Positions 17,709-27,032 are shown, counted from the first letter of the stretch. The stretch: 64,000 bases of DNA from Candidatus Synechococcus calcipolaris G9 (GCF_029582805.1 NZ_JAKKUT010000002.1:1326001-1390000), one strand, 5' to 3'. Notes: a model not told the origin generated them from the letters alone. Translations and numbers: made by a program.

Positions 17709-17885
17709 GGGCAAAATTAACGCAACTGGGACAAAGCCATCGATAATGGTGACATAAACCGCAAAACTTAAGAATTCTGTACATTATTATGCTAAAGATT
17801 CGTTTATTATCAAGGGCAAACGACTGAATTGCTCCCTAAAAGAGATTATTACTGTAACCATAGATGAACATACCCCAATAATGTC

Positions 17886-18581
17886 ATGCAAGATCGGCGT
17901 ACCTCCAGCGATAATGACCAAACATTACACAATAGTCCCTTCTTCCAGGACTTGCCTGCGGGGGTTCTTGACTCTGCCCTAGCCCATGTTGTCACCCGTC
18001 AGCATCCGGCCAATCGAGTCATTTTGCTCGAAAATGATTGGGGTACATCCGTTTATTTTATTCTTAACGGTTGGGTCAAGATCCGCACCTACAATATTGA
18101 CGGCAAAGAAGTGACCCTGAATATTCTTGGCAAAGGTGAACTCTTTGGGGAAATGGCTCCCCTTGAAGAAGTGCCTCGATCCACGGATGTGATTACCTTG
18201 ACCCCCACCGTTGTTGCTAATATGCCCGCCACGGATTTCGTCCATTTAGTGAATACGGAACCCCAGGCCGGCATACGCTTAGCCAAACTTATGGCCCGAC
18301 GACTCCGCCAACTCAATCGCCGCTTACGTCTGCGGGAATCCGATAGTACCTCCCGTGTCGCCGATATTTTGTTATTCCTGGCAGATGGTCAGGGTAAGCA
18401 GGGCCCCTCCGGTTTAGAAATTCCCAACTTACCCCACCGGGAACTCAGCAGCTTGAGTGGCATGGCCCGGGAAACGGTGACCCGTGTCCTTGGCAAATTA
18501 GAGAAAAAGGGGATGATTCGGCGGGATCAGGATAGTCTCTGCATTACGGATATCCGGGCCCTAGAAAATTTATTACTTTAG
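17886..18581 (+). CDS. Crp/Fnr family transcriptional regulator
   Basis: A 231-residue regulator: cyclic-nucleotide-binding fold from about 20 to 140, with GELFGEMAPLEEVPRSTDV at the phosphate-binding cassette position, a long dimerisation helix (LAKLMARRLRQLNRRL) and a helix-turn-helix with LSSLSGMARETVTRVLGKLEKKGMI. The cassette has the E and R that contact cAMP in Crp (GEMAPLEEVPRS), so a nucleotide ligand is possible. It is not NtcA. There are no FNR-type cysteines near the N-terminus. The next gene, 131 bases on, is an unusual histidine kinase. Confidence 0.88.
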   Translation: MQDRRTSSDNDQTLHNSPFFQDLPAGVLDSALAHVVTRQHPANRVILLENDWGTSVYFILNGWVKIRTYNIDGKEVTLNILGKGELFGEMAPLEEVPRSTDVITLTPTVVANMPATDFVHLVNTEPQAGIRLAKLMARRLRQLNRRLRLRESDSTSRVADILLFLADGQGKQGPSGLEIPNLPHRELSSLSGMARETVTRVLGKLEKKGMIRRDQDSLCITDIRALENLLL

Positions 18582-18712
18582 AAAAAAGTACGGTTTTACC
18601 CCTAGTCTGGGGGGAAAGGAACGGGCTATGGTCAAGCTATGGTCAAAAAAGCGGCGTTATAGCAACGGTATCAACGGTTGAAGACCTACGTCCCTTTCGG
18701 TGTTACTTCGCC

Positions 18713-20032
18713 ATGGATGGTATCACTACCACCCTAAATTCTGCCTCTGGGCGATCGCCCCAGGGGAGTGATAATCATCGATCTTCGCAGCTTTTGTGGC
18801 AGTGGCAGGCGGGAGTCGCGGCATTAACGGATCTCCTGGATCGGACTGGGGGCCACAAGGGTTATATTCTCTCGGGCCCAACCGTCACGATGGAGCGGAC
18901 TCATTTTTCCGTGGTTGTCCTCAGTCCCCAAAGCCATGGTCAGCGATACCTGCCCAGTTCCCCAGCGGATCATTTAACCTCAAACCGACTAAGTTCAAAC
19001 CTAGAGATTATTGACGTTCCGCCTAAGACCCCGATTATTCAAATCCCCTTTTGCCTTGTTTTCAGCCAAGAGGTCTCCGTTCTCCTTCGGTTTGTGCCCC
19101 AGGAAGGATTACGGTTTTCCTTTGATCCGGCGGACTTGCAGGACTTTTGGCAGGGCCTAGAGGCAACCCTATTACCATCCCGTTCCCATACCCTCGCTCC
19201 CCTCACTGCCTGGATGGCCTCAACGGGTTCGGGCACTGGCTTGGGAGTACCAGATTACCGTTGGGTGAGCTATTTTGGCCAACGGCTACTGTACCATAGT
19301 CCATCCCCCACCCCCGTAACCACCGTGAAGGGGACCGCCCCCCGTTCTTCGCCGCCATCAACTGATCTAGATTTGCTTCAGGCCCTATCCCATGAAATTC
19401 AAACGCCCCTGGCCACGATTCATACCCTGACTCAATTGGTGTTACGTCAGCAAAATTTACCGGCGAAGGTTCACCATTATTTACAGATCATTGCCCAGGA
19501 ATGCAGTGAGCAAATTACTCGCTTTCGTTTACTCCTGCGGGCCGCAGATATGATCGCCTCGAATCAGGGGGGCTGTCCAACTGCCCTGAGTGCCACATCC
19601 CTAGAGGATATTTTGGCCATGAGTGTTCCGCGCTGGCAAAAACAGGCGGCCCGTCGCCATCTCACCTTAACGATCCACTCTCCCCCATCCCTACCTGCGG
19701 TAATGAGTGATCCGAGTCATTTAGATCAGGTGCTGACGGGGCTGGTGGAATATTTTAGCCAAACCCTGCCGCCAGGCAGTGAACTACACCTGGAATTTAG
19801 TCTGGCGGGTTCCCAACTGAAACTGGAATTACGATCGCCCCAACCGGGTAAACCAGCTAAGTTAGCAAGTCTGGGGAAATTACTGCTCTTACATCCAGAA
19901 ACGGGGCATTTGAGTCTGAACTTTACTGCCGCTAAACATCTCCTGGAAGCGGTGGGGGCCAAGTTGACGGTACGGGGCGATCGCCACCGGGGAGAAATCC
20001 TCACCCTCTATTTACCCTTGGGGATGGATTGA
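18713..20032 (+). CDS. Sensor histidine kinase-like protein with a degraded catalytic domain
   Basis: A 439-residue soluble protein. The N-terminal part to about 200 looks like a cyanobacterial sensory region; the H-box at about 223-240 is good (SHEIQTPLATIH, His 227). The ATPase half does not keep its motifs: the N-box position reads LDQVLTGLVEYFSQ without the usual Asn residues, and the region where DxGxG belongs reads LELRSPQPGKPAKLASLG. A last G-rich stretch (GDRHRGEILTLYLPL) remains. It may therefore be a phospho-acceptor, a scaffold or a phosphatase rather than an autokinase. Its 3' end overlaps the convergent mutM by 21 bases. Confidence 0.8.
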   Translation: MDGITTTLNSASGRSPQGSDNHRSSQLLWQWQAGVAALTDLLDRTGGHKGYILSGPTVTMERTHFSVVVLSPQSHGQRYLPSSPADHLTSNRLSSNLEIIDVPPKTPIIQIPFCLVFSQEVSVLLRFVPQEGLRFSFDPADLQDFWQGLEATLLPSRSHTLAPLTAWMASTGSGTGLGVPDYRWVSYFGQRLLYHSPSPTPVTTVKGTAPRSSPPSTDLDLLQALSHEIQTPLATIHTLTQLVLRQQNLPAKVHHYLQIIAQECSEQITRFRLLLRAADMIASNQGGCPTALSATSLEDILAMSVPRWQKQAARRHLTLTIHSPPSLPAVMSDPSHLDQVLTGLVEYFSQTLPPGSELHLEFSLAGSQLKLELRSPQPGKPAKLASLGKLLLLHPETGHLSLNFTAAKHLLEAVGAKLTVRGDRHRGEILTLYLPLGMD

Positions 20033-20875
20033 TATTGCCGTGGGCGGCTGGCATTGGGGACAGTAATGGCTGGAGCGACCCCCGAGGCGGAGACGTTCAA
20101 TGGGACTCTGGCATCGCCGACAGGGATTTCCCTTGCGTCCATAGACCCAGGCCTGACCGCTGTAGTGACCATTGACTCCCTCAGGACTGACGAAATTACG
20201 GATGGTTGTCCCACCAGCTTGAATTCCTTGGTCAAGAACGATGCAAATCTGTTGATGGAGGAGGGCTACCTCGGTCGTTGTCAGGGATGCTGCAATCCGC
20301 TGGGGATGAAGACCACTTAAAAATAATGATTCGTCGGCATAAATATTGCCCATCCCAGCAACAACTCCTTGGTCTAATAAGACCGTTTTGATGGGACGAT
20401 GGGTAGATTTTAACTTTTGGTATAAATATTCACAGCTAAACCCGGGTTCTAGGGGTTCGGGGCCCAAACGGCTAAGGCCAGAGATAATATGTTCGGGGCG
20501 ATCGCCGGGGGGAACCCACCACATTCGCCCAAAGGTGCGTTGATCCACAAAGCGAAGTTCATGGCCAGAGACAAAGAAAAGGCGAACCCGCGTATGGGTA
20601 CAGGGGGGAGATGGTGCCGATAACCACAGGAGTTGACCGGACATCCGTAGATGCACCCCCAGGAAGCCACCGTTACTCAGTTGCCCTAAAAGATACTTGC
20701 CCCGTCGTTTCCAACCAGTCAGAGATTGCCCCGTCAATTCCGTCAAAAAGTCTAGGGAAGACACACCCCCAGCGATCGCACGAGCCAGAAGCACATCCCC
20801 ACCAGTGATGCTCTGGTGCAGGGTAACGGCTTCTAGCCCGCGACGAACCGTTTCAACTTCCGGTAACTCTGGCAC
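20012..20875 (-). CDS. mutM: Formamidopyrimidine-DNA glycosylase
   Basis: MutM (Fpg) removes 8-oxoguanine and ring-opened purines and nicks the abasic site. The 287-residue sequence starts PELPEVETVRRGLE, with the catalytic N-terminal Pro and Glu. It has GMGNIYADESLF and a C-terminal zinc finger of the type CxxC...CxxC (GNPCRRCQSPI, HYCPQCQ). Repair of oxidised guanine matters in an oxygenic phototroph. It lies just upstream of nothing in its operon: psaE, 31 bases away on the same strand, precedes it and may share its transcript. Confidence 0.95.
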   Translation of the reverse strand: MPELPEVETVRRGLEAVTLHQSITGGDVLLARAIAGGVSSLDFLTELTGQSLTGWKRRGKYLLGQLSNGGFLGVHLRMSGQLLWLSAPSPPCTHTRVRLFFVSGHELRFVDQRTFGRMWWVPPGDRPEHIISGLSRLGPEPLEPGFSCEYLYQKLKSTHRPIKTVLLDQGVVAGMGNIYADESLFLSGLHPQRIAASLTTTEVALLHQQICIVLDQGIQAGGTTIRNFVSPEGVNGHYSGQAWVYGRKGNPCRRCQSPIERLRLGGRSSHYCPQCQPPTAISIHPQG

Positions 20876-20906
20876 GCTCTTAGACGGAGGGTTACAGCCC
20901 TAGGGA

Positions 20907-21134
20907 TTATTTACCCTTTTTCGGTGCTGCAACTTCTTGAATTTCATGGAGACCAAAGTTATTGGTATTGACTCCACCGGCGTTACCACTGAAGCCCGTA
21001 TAGTTGACTTTTTCAAAACGAACGATCACCGGGTATTTGATTCCACTTTGATCAACCGAGGCAACAGTGCCTACTTCGTTGTACCAGTAAGATTCTGGAC
21101 GTAGAATTTTTACTTTAGAACCGCGTTGCACCAT
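20907..21134 (-). CDS. psaE: Photosystem I reaction centre subunit IV (PsaE)
   Basis: A 75-residue SH3-like protein on the stromal side of PSI that supports ferredoxin docking and cyclic electron flow. The start [23 protein letters not shown] and the core [17 protein letters not shown] are diagnostic, and the C-terminus is basic. The 182-base gap to asnS holds its promoter. On the plus strand of that gap two GTTAC words occur, but their spacing does not match the RpaB HLR1 consensus well. Confidence 0.97.
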   Translation of the reverse strand: MVQRGSKVKILRPESYWYNEVGTVASVDQSGIKYPVIVRFEKVNYTGFSGNAGGVNTNNFGLHEIQEVAAPKKGK

Positions 21135-21316
21135 GGATAAAGTCCTACATTGTTAGTTACGGCTAGGGTCTAGGTTACTATGTCTTTACGCCCAAGTGAC
21201 CATTACTCCACAAAGGTTTACACAAGCAGGCAGACCATGGCGATCGCCCTAGAATGGATTGTTTTTCAAGGTAAATAAAGCTCCTCTTGTCAACCCCCTA
21301 CTAAAATTCGCCGCTG

Positions 21317-22711
21317 TTAAAATTCAGCATTCCCAGGACTGCGGGGGAAGGGGATCACATCGCGAATATTTTCCATGCCGGTCATAAACTGCACCAATCG
21401 CTCAAAGCCCAAACCAAACCCCGCGTGGGGTACGGTTCCAAATCGGCGCAGGTCTAAGTACCACCAGTAGGCATCCAGTTCCAGCCCTTGGGCGGTGATC
21501 CGCTCCTCCAGACCCTCTAGCCGCTCTTCTCGCTGGGAGCCACCAATGATTTCGCCAATTTTAGGAGCGAGAACATCCATGGCCGCCACGGTTTTGCCAT
21601 CGTCGTTTAAGCGCATATAAAAGGCTTTAATTTCGGCGGGGTAGTCACTGACAATGACGGGGCGTTGGCAATAGTCCTCCGCCAGATACCGCTCATGCTC
21701 GGACTGTAAATCTAACCCCCAGGCGACGGGAAACTCAAAGGAACGGTTACTCTTTTCCAGGAGGGCGATCGCCTCGGTGTAGGTCAACCGGGCAAATTCC
21801 TGATGAATGATTTGCTCGGCGGTGGCAAGGACGGTGCCATCAATCCGATCCTGGAAAAATTGCATATCCTCTGGGCAGCGATCGCAGACGTAGGCAAAAA
21901 TATGCTTCAAAAATGCCTCCGCTAGATCCATATCCCCCTGAAGATTACAAAAGGCCATCTCCGGTTCCACCATCCAAAATTCCGCCAAGTGCCGCGACGT
22001 ATTGGAATTTTCCGCCCGAAAGGTGGGGCCAAAGGTGTAGACATTACTAAAGGCAGTGGCCATGATTTCCGCTTCCAGTTGACCACTCACCGTCAGATAG
22101 GCGCGGCGGCCAAAAAAGTCTTGGCTAAAATCAATGTTCTGTTCCGGGGTACGCGGTGGGTTCTCCAAATCCAAATTGGTGACGGTAAAGAGTTCCCCCG
22201 CCCCTTCACAATCACTGGCGGTGACAACGGGGGTATGGATCCACAAAAAACCCCGCTCTTGAAAAAACTGATGAATTGCTGTGGCACAGGCATTTCGCAC
22301 CCGCATCACCGCTCCAATGGTATTAGTGCGTCCCCGCAGATGGCCAATGGTGCGTAAAAATTCAAAACTGTGGCGTTTCTTTTGCAGGGGGTAGGTTTCT
22401 GTATCCGCTGTTCCCCAAATCTTCACCGTGGCCGCCCGTAGCTCAACCCGTTGATTTTTTCCCTGGGAAGCGACTAATTCCCCCTTAAATTCAACGGCAG
22501 TGCCCGTCGTCAATTGTTTGCTGAGGGGTTCATAGTCCGGTAAATCTGCGGAAAAGACCACCTGTAGCCCGGACAAGGACGAGCCATCATTTACCTCAAC
22601 AAAGGAAAACTCCTTCAGGGATCGCTTGGTACGCACCCACCCTTTGACTTGGAGGCGATCTCCGGGGGTGCCATGGCGGAGAATTTCAATAATGGGGCGA
22701 TGGATGGTCAT
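21317..22711 (-). CDS. asnS: Asparaginyl-tRNA synthetase
   Basis: A 464-residue class IIb synthetase. The N-terminal OB-fold domain ([24 protein letters not shown]) binds the anticodon; the catalytic domain shows motif 2 ([21 protein letters not shown]) and motif 3 ([30 protein letters not shown]). The HAEFWM-type signature separates it from AspRS. The same window encodes gatA, so a tRNA-dependent amidation route exists beside direct charging of tRNA-Asn. Confidence 0.96.
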   Translation of the reverse strand: MTIHRPIIEILRHGTPGDRLQVKGWVRTKRSLKEFSFVEVNDGSSLSGLQVVFSADLPDYEPLSKQLTTGTAVEFKGELVASQGKNQRVELRAATVKIWGTADTETYPLQKKRHSFEFLRTIGHLRGRTNTIGAVMRVRNACATAIHQFFQERGFLWIHTPVVTASDCEGAGELFTVTNLDLENPPRTPEQNIDFSQDFFGRRAYLTVSGQLEAEIMATAFSNVYTFGPTFRAENSNTSRHLAEFWMVEPEMAFCNLQGDMDLAEAFLKHIFAYVCDRCPEDMQFFQDRIDGTVLATAEQIIHQEFARLTYTEAIALLEKSNRSFEFPVAWGLDLQSEHERYLAEDYCQRPVIVSDYPAEIKAFYMRLNDDGKTVAAMDVLAPKIGEIIGGSQREERLEGLEERITAQGLELDAYWWYLDLRRFGTVPHAGFGLGFERLVQFMTGMENIRDVIPFPRSPGNAEF

Positions 22712-22901
22712 GCTTGCACATTCGATAAAATAGACTCGTGAATCTATAATAATTAAAATTCATTATACAATGGAATAACTGTTCAATTACCTTTAGTCAT
22801 GGGCTTGACTTAGAGCAGAGCAATTTTTCTGTTTGTAATTTTCCTTTATGTAATTAAAGTCATTAGGTTTTATTCTGTACTCTTCTGTATCACTGGCTGC
22901 G

Positions 22902-23603
22902 ATGGATATTCTCATTGTTGAAGACGATCGCGACATTGCCCAACTTTTGCAAGATATTCTTGAAAACGATGGTTTTACGAGTTATGTTTGCCGTGACGGT
23001 TTCACTGCCCTGCGCTACAGCCAAGAGCAGCAGCCGGATTTAATTATTCTAGATTGGTTGATTCCCGGATTAGATGGCCTAGAACTCTGTGCCCGACTGC
23101 GCCAAAAACCCATAGGCAAGGAACCCTATATTTTGATGCTGACGGCCAAGGCGGAAGAAATTGATCTGGTCATTGGCCTATCTACTGGGGCCGATGACTA
23201 CATTGTCAAACCCTTTAGTCCAAGGGAATTACTAGCACGGGTGCGGGCCCTGCTACGCCGGAGTTTACGCCACAATAGCCAGACCCAAGCCCACCATACC
23301 CCTAGTTTTACCATTGATATTGAGCAACGCCAGGCAACGCGCCATCTCCCCCATCAAGAACCGGAACCCCTGGATCTAACCACCCTGGAGTTTGACTTAC
23401 TCAGTATTTTTGTGAGTGCCCCAGGGCGGGTATGGCAACGGGGACAACTCATTGAACGGGTTTGGGGGGATGATTACTTTGGAGACGATCGGGTGGTAGA
23501 TACCCATATTGCCCGACTGCGTAAAAAAGTGGAATTGAACCCATCCCATCCCAGCTTTATTAAAACAGTGATTGGGGTAGGTTATAAGTTTGAAGACGGT
23601 TAA
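22902..23603 (+). CDS. OmpR/PhoB family response regulator
   Basis: A 233-residue DNA-binding response regulator. The receiver has the acidic pair EDD, the phospho-acceptor in LIILDWLIPGLDG, the conserved Thr (MLTAK) and Lys (YIVKPFSP). After a linker comes a winged helix with LTTLEFDLLSIF, VWGDDYFGDDRVVDTHIARLRKKV and TVIGVGYKF. No kinase gene is adjacent; the nearest histidine kinase-like gene is 3 kb away and looks catalytically damaged, so the partner is unknown. Confidence 0.92.
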   Translation: MDILIVEDDRDIAQLLQDILENDGFTSYVCRDGFTALRYSQEQQPDLIILDWLIPGLDGLELCARLRQKPIGKEPYILMLTAKAEEIDLVIGLSTGADDYIVKPFSPRELLARVRALLRRSLRHNSQTQAHHTPSFTIDIEQRQATRHLPHQEPEPLDLTTLEFDLLSIFVSAPGRVWQRGQLIERVWGDDYFGDDRVVDTHIARLRKKVELNPSHPSFIKTVIGVGYKFEDG

Positions 23604-23685
23604 GCGTTTACCGTTCCCATTAGCCTGCGGTGATTGCCTTCAATGGTATGATAATAGAAAAGTCCATACACTCTCCCATTGATAT

Positions 23686-23904
23686 ATGCAAGTCAAGGAT
23701 TTAACAGTTGAAGAGCTTAAGCTTTTGATCCAGGAGACTGTTGCCGAAACGCTTCATACTCTATTAGCTGACCCTGACGAGGGAAAGCAACTAAAACCAG
23801 AGGTGAAGCAACAACTGATAGCTTCTCTGAAAAGAACTCAAGCTGGAGAGCGGGGGGTTTCGGCTGAAGAAGTGGCAAGAAAACTTGGACTGGTTTGGCA
23901 ATGA
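23686..23904 (+). CDS. Antitoxin of a RelE/ParE-type toxin-antitoxin pair
   Basis: A 72-residue acidic protein with a helical N-terminus (MQVKDLTVEELKLLIQETVAE), the type that often precedes RelE-family toxins in cyanobacteria. Its TGA overlaps the ATG of the toxin gene (ATGA at 23901-23904). Upstream, GTATG at 23646-23650 and CATAC at 23665-23669 form a small inverted repeat next to GATAAT at 23650-23655, a plausible self-regulatory operator over the -10 box. Confidence 0.7.
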   Translation: MQVKDLTVEELKLLIQETVAETLHTLLADPDEGKQLKPEVKQQLIASLKRTQAGERGVSAEEVARKLGLVWQ

Positions 23905-24170
23905 GCTATAGTGTTGAATTTACTCCGGAGGATCTGGATAGTTTAGGAGAGCTTACGCCAACTATTCAAGGGCGTATCTTGCGAAAAATTCGTTGGTTGT
24001 CCGAGAACTTTGATGATGTAACCCCTCAAGCCTTAAGTGCAGATTTGAGTGGACTTTTCAAACTCAGAGTCGTTGATTATCGAATTATTTACTCCTTTGG
24101 TACTGAAGTACAGATTATCACTATTCATAAGATTGGGCATCGTAGAGATGTCTATAAATTGAGAGGCTGA
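23901..24170 (+). CDS. RelE/ParE-family toxin
   Basis: Eighty-nine residues with the compact RelE fold pattern: N-terminal YSVEFTPEDLDSLGEL, a helix pair (IQGRILRKIRWLSENF), then LSGLFKLRVVDYRIIYSF and a basic IHKIGHRRDVYKL tail. RelE toxins cut mRNA at the ribosome; ParE relatives poison gyrase, and the sequence alone does not decide between them. HRRDVY at the end is typical of RelE-like proteins. The ATG at 23901 overlaps the antitoxin stop. Confidence 0.82.
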   Translation: MSYSVEFTPEDLDSLGELTPTIQGRILRKIRWLSENFDDVTPQALSADLSGLFKLRVVDYRIIYSFGTEVQIITIHKIGHRRDVYKLRG

Positions 24171-24407
24171 TTTAAGCTTACTCCTACCTTGATCTACAAT
24201 CCAATGCGTTTCACATTCTACAAATTATGTAAATCCAGCGATCTAATGGTTCTGTTAGACTTGGTAAAAGCTGACTGGGCAAAATAATGAAAAAGCTCAA
24301 GGGCTTTATAAACGCTGCATCAAGGCCCATTGAACCAAAATCAAAGCATACGAAATCTAGAACCAGCCAATCTGTCATACAAAAACAGTTTGTAGTTCGC
24401 AAGGACA

Positions 24408-24968
24408 TTAGTCATTTACAGCACAAAGAGAGTGGTTAGAATAAGGAATTGGTTCAACAAGTAATTGAGATAGTAAATGCTCCGCAGCAATGGCAAACGC
24501 AAGGTAGTCAAGACGACCTCCGATCATAGTTCCAACCACGGAGCTAGCATCTGCTGAGTAGTCTGGCGTTTGTTCCACCCATCTATCTTTAGCACGTCCC
24601 TCCCCTTTAAAGTAATCAATAACGTGCTCACGCATATTTCTCAAGTCGATTATCTTTACTTTGTCAAAGCTATCAATTTTACTGAAGTCAACACGGGTGC
24701 ATAATCCCAGTTCTTCAACCCATTTACGATATTCAATAAGTTTATGTGCTGCAATGACAAAGAAATGATCTTCAGAGTGAGAGTTATGTATTGCTTCTAT
24801 GCGTTTTTTAAAGGGCCGCATAATCTCTTCAATGTCAAGTTTCTTTTTTGCTGCCGTCACTCTTTGTGCTTGTAAGACAACTGCACGAGTCCATTGAACT
24901 AAGCCTTCAAAAGCCATAAATTGCTCTTCATCTAGCGACATGATAGGTATTCGTGAACTCTGTGCCAT
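24408..24968 (-). CDS. HEPN-like helical protein of unknown function
   Basis: A 186-residue, mostly helical, charged protein. Residues about 110-115 read RNMREH, fitting the RX4-6H motif (first X polar) that forms the active site of HEPN ribonucleases. The surrounding LRNMREHVIDYF also resembles the HEPN helix of toxins such as HepT. No nucleotidyltransferase antitoxin gene is next to it. The ATG at 24966-24968 follows AAAGG; the frame continues to a TTG at 24977. It faces the toxin-antitoxin pair tail to tail across 237 bases in which I find no convincing gene. Family assignment is by motif only. Confidence 0.55.
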   Translation of the reverse strand: MAQSSRIPIMSLDEEQFMAFEGLVQWTRAVVLQAQRVTAAKKKLDIEEIMRPFKKRIEAIHNSHSEDHFFVIAAHKLIEYRKWVEELGLCTRVDFSKIDSFDKVKIIDLRNMREHVIDYFKGEGRAKDRWVEQTPDYSADASSVVGTMIGGRLDYLAFAIAAEHLLSQLLVEPIPYSNHSLCAVND

Positions 24969-25006
24969 GATTGCCAAACCTTTAATTGAAAATAAATCCG
25001 GTCTAA

Positions 25007-25519
25007 CTAATAATTTACCAGAGTCGTAATCGGCACATCCGGTAATAGGTTGCGCCCATTGAGTTCCATCAGTTCCACAATAAAGGCAAACCCTGTCAAC
25101 TCTCCCTCGGACTGTTGAATCAGTTGGGCGGCGGCAGCGGCGGTACCACCCGTGGCAATGAGGTCATCGACCACTAAGACCTTTCTGTCTGGTTGAACGG
25201 CATCTTGGTGCATTTCCAGGCGATCGCTACCATACTCCAGACTATATTCAACGGCATAGACGGGCGAACAAAGCTTACCGGGTTTCCGCAGGGGAATAAA
25301 ACCGACACCCAGACGATAGGCCAGGGGAGCACCAAAGATAAACCCTCGGGATTCAATGCCAGCAATATAGTCGATTTTCTGACCTTGATAGCGATCGGCT
25401 AATTGATCAATCACATACCTTAGCCCCGCTTGATCTTGGAGCAGAGTGGTTAAATCCCGAAATAGGATTCCTGGCTTGGGAAAATCAGGTACATCACGAA
25501 TCAGAGCTTTTAAGTCCAT
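25007..25519 (-). CDS. apt: Adenine phosphoribosyltransferase
   Basis: Apt salvages adenine with PRPP to give AMP. The 170 residues match the family length; the N-terminus reads [42 protein letters not shown] is the adenine site and [17 protein letters not shown] the PRPP-binding motif. The HEPN-like gene follows 38 bases downstream on the same strand. Confidence 0.96.
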   Translation of the reverse strand: MDLKALIRDVPDFPKPGILFRDLTTLLQDQAGLRYVIDQLADRYQGQKIDYIAGIESRGFIFGAPLAYRLGVGFIPLRKPGKLCSPVYAVEYSLEYGSDRLEMHQDAVQPDRKVLVVDDLIATGGTAAAAAQLIQQSEGELTGFAFIVELMELNGRNLLPDVPITTLVNY

Positions 25520-25689
25520 AGTAGCCTAAGGGGTATCGGAAGGTTGTCTGCAAAAATCCTACACTCTGACATCCTCTTCCAGCAACCCTAGCGGGGATGT
25601 GTTGTATGTGTTTGCTCTATTGTCCATAACAGTTCTGAATCTAGATTTTTGGAGATGCCCTTATGCTGATCATGCAGCTTGACTAAATG

Positions 25690-25953
25690 CTAACCGCCAG
25701 CAACCGGGGGAATAAAGACCACTCGATCCTGATCCTGAATAACACTATCCAAATCTGCAAATTCATCATTCACGGCTACTTTTATTTGATGCTCTAATAA
25801 ATGAAACTGGTATTTTTCTGCCAAATAGCGATAAAGCTCCCGATAGCTCGTCAACTCTAGGGTTAGGTTTTCTGTGGTGATACCGGCTTGTTCTTGAAGG
25901 GCCGCAAAGTACTGCACTGTAATGGTTTTAGGGAAGGTGTTAGAGTTGGACAT
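25690..25953 (-). CDS. moaD: Molybdopterin synthase small subunit
   Basis: An 87-residue ubiquitin-like sulfur carrier whose C-terminus reads VVFIPPVAGG; the last Gly-Gly is adenylated and turned into a thiocarboxylate for dithiolene formation. The frame runs back to 25986, but the ATG at 25951-25953, overlapping the moaC-mobA end by 14 bases, is the natural start. It closes the molybdenum cofactor operon. The partner subunit MoaE is not in the window. Confidence 0.88.
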   Translation of the reverse strand: MSNSNTFPKTITVQYFAALQEQAGITTENLTLELTSYRELYRYLAEKYQFHLLEHQIKVAVNDEFADLDSVIQDQDRVVFIPPVAGG

Positions 25954-27013
25954 TTTCGTATTCTTGGGGGGTATTAATATTGGCAATGGATTGGGGGCGA
26001 TCGCAGGGGATGAGATGGCAATTGGTCATTTGTAGAAGTTTGACGGGGCAATAGATGCCAGCGGCCACGGCTTTTTGAAATACATCTAGGGCTAGGGGAG
26101 TATAGATTCCACACAGGGCTTCGGGAAACCCTTTTTCTGGATTTTGGTAACAGGTGGCTACCACGTCTTCACGGTAATGGCTGAGGAGATATTCGATCAA
26201 GGGGCCATGAATATAGGCTAAATCACAGGCGACAATGAGCCAATTGACATCTGGATGAGTTTCCAGGGCCGTCAAAATACCGGCAATGGGGCCCACACTA
26301 GGATGGTGATCTACGAGGGTCGGTAAGGATTCTAGGGGCGTTCCCTGCCACTGCTGCGATCGCCCGGATAGATAGACCTGCTCGCAATATTGACTTAAAA
26401 GATCATAAATATACTGGCCATGGGGTTTGTCGTGGTAATCAATCAGGGCCTTATCCCGCTGCATTCGCCGACTCTCACCGCCGGTTAACACAAGTCCGTA
26501 GAGGGGCCGTTCCGCCTTCGTTTTTTTACCGCCACTTTTGGCCAGAAGTTTGGTTTCTTTAATCAAAATATCTGAAGACACCGCTTTACACATGTCGTAA
26601 ATCGTCAGGGCGGCGATCGCGGCACCATGGAGAGCTTCCATTTCCACGCCGGTTTTCCCCTGGGTCTTCACTTCACAGCGAATCGTCACCACTAAAGGAG
26701 TCTCTTGCTGATCCGCTGACGGGTTTTCAATGGATGGATGCCCAATTTGAATCTCAAACTTACAGGAATCAATGGGCAGGGCATGGCAAAAGGGAATCAT
26801 CTCCGAGGTTTTTTTCACAGCCATTGTGCCCGCAATAATCGCCGTTTGGCAGACGGGGCCTTTTTTTAGGTGGAGATCTTGCCCCTGGAGATAGGGACGC
26901 AAGGCTGCGGGTAGTTCAACTTGGGCCTGGGCCACAGCCCGGCGATCGCTGCTGGACTTGGCACTAATATCCACCATGGTGGGTTGGTGATGGTCATCAA
27001 TGTGATTGAGCAT
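25940..27013 (-). CDS. Bifunctional MoaC-MobA molybdenum cofactor protein
   Basis: A 357-residue fusion. Residues to about 160 are MoaC (cyclic pyranopterin monophosphate synthase): MVDISAKSSSDRRAVA, the active-site KTSEMIPFCHALPI, and KTGVEMEALHGAAIAALTIYDMCKA. From about 170 follows MobA, the guanylyltransferase that makes the dinucleotide cofactor, with LTGGESRRMQRDKALI and VACDLAY. Either half alone would be a normal-sized protein. It sits between moaA and moaD. MobA usually makes the bis-MGD form, so a DMSO-reductase-type enzyme such as nitrate reductase is the likely customer. Confidence 0.92.
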   Translation of the reverse strand: MLNHIDDHHQPTMVDISAKSSSDRRAVAQAQVELPAALRPYLQGQDLHLKKGPVCQTAIIAGTMAVKKTSEMIPFCHALPIDSCKFEIQIGHPSIENPSADQQETPLVVTIRCEVKTQGKTGVEMEALHGAAIAALTIYDMCKAVSSDILIKETKLLAKSGGKKTKAERPLYGLVLTGGESRRMQRDKALIDYHDKPHGQYIYDLLSQYCEQVYLSGRSQQWQGTPLESLPTLVDHHPSVGPIAGILTALETHPDVNWLIVACDLAYIHGPLIEYLLSHYREDVVATCYQNPEKGFPEALCGIYTPLALDVFQKAVAAGIYCPVKLLQMTNCHLIPCDRPQSIANINTPQEYENVQL

Positions 27014-27032
27014 TCCGGCGATCTAGGGTTTT

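Noticed and set aside
21170-21190. Possible HLR1 (RpaB) site upstream of psaE
   Set aside because: GTTAC at 21174 and TTTAC at 21184 are close but the half-site spacing and the sixth base do not fit the consensus; left as unproven.
24211-24408. 65-codon minus-strand frame starting one base into the stop of the HEPN-like gene (TAATG)
   Set aside because: The overlap looks like coupling, but the sequence is odd in composition, has no motif, and the region is AT-rich; no support beyond the junction.
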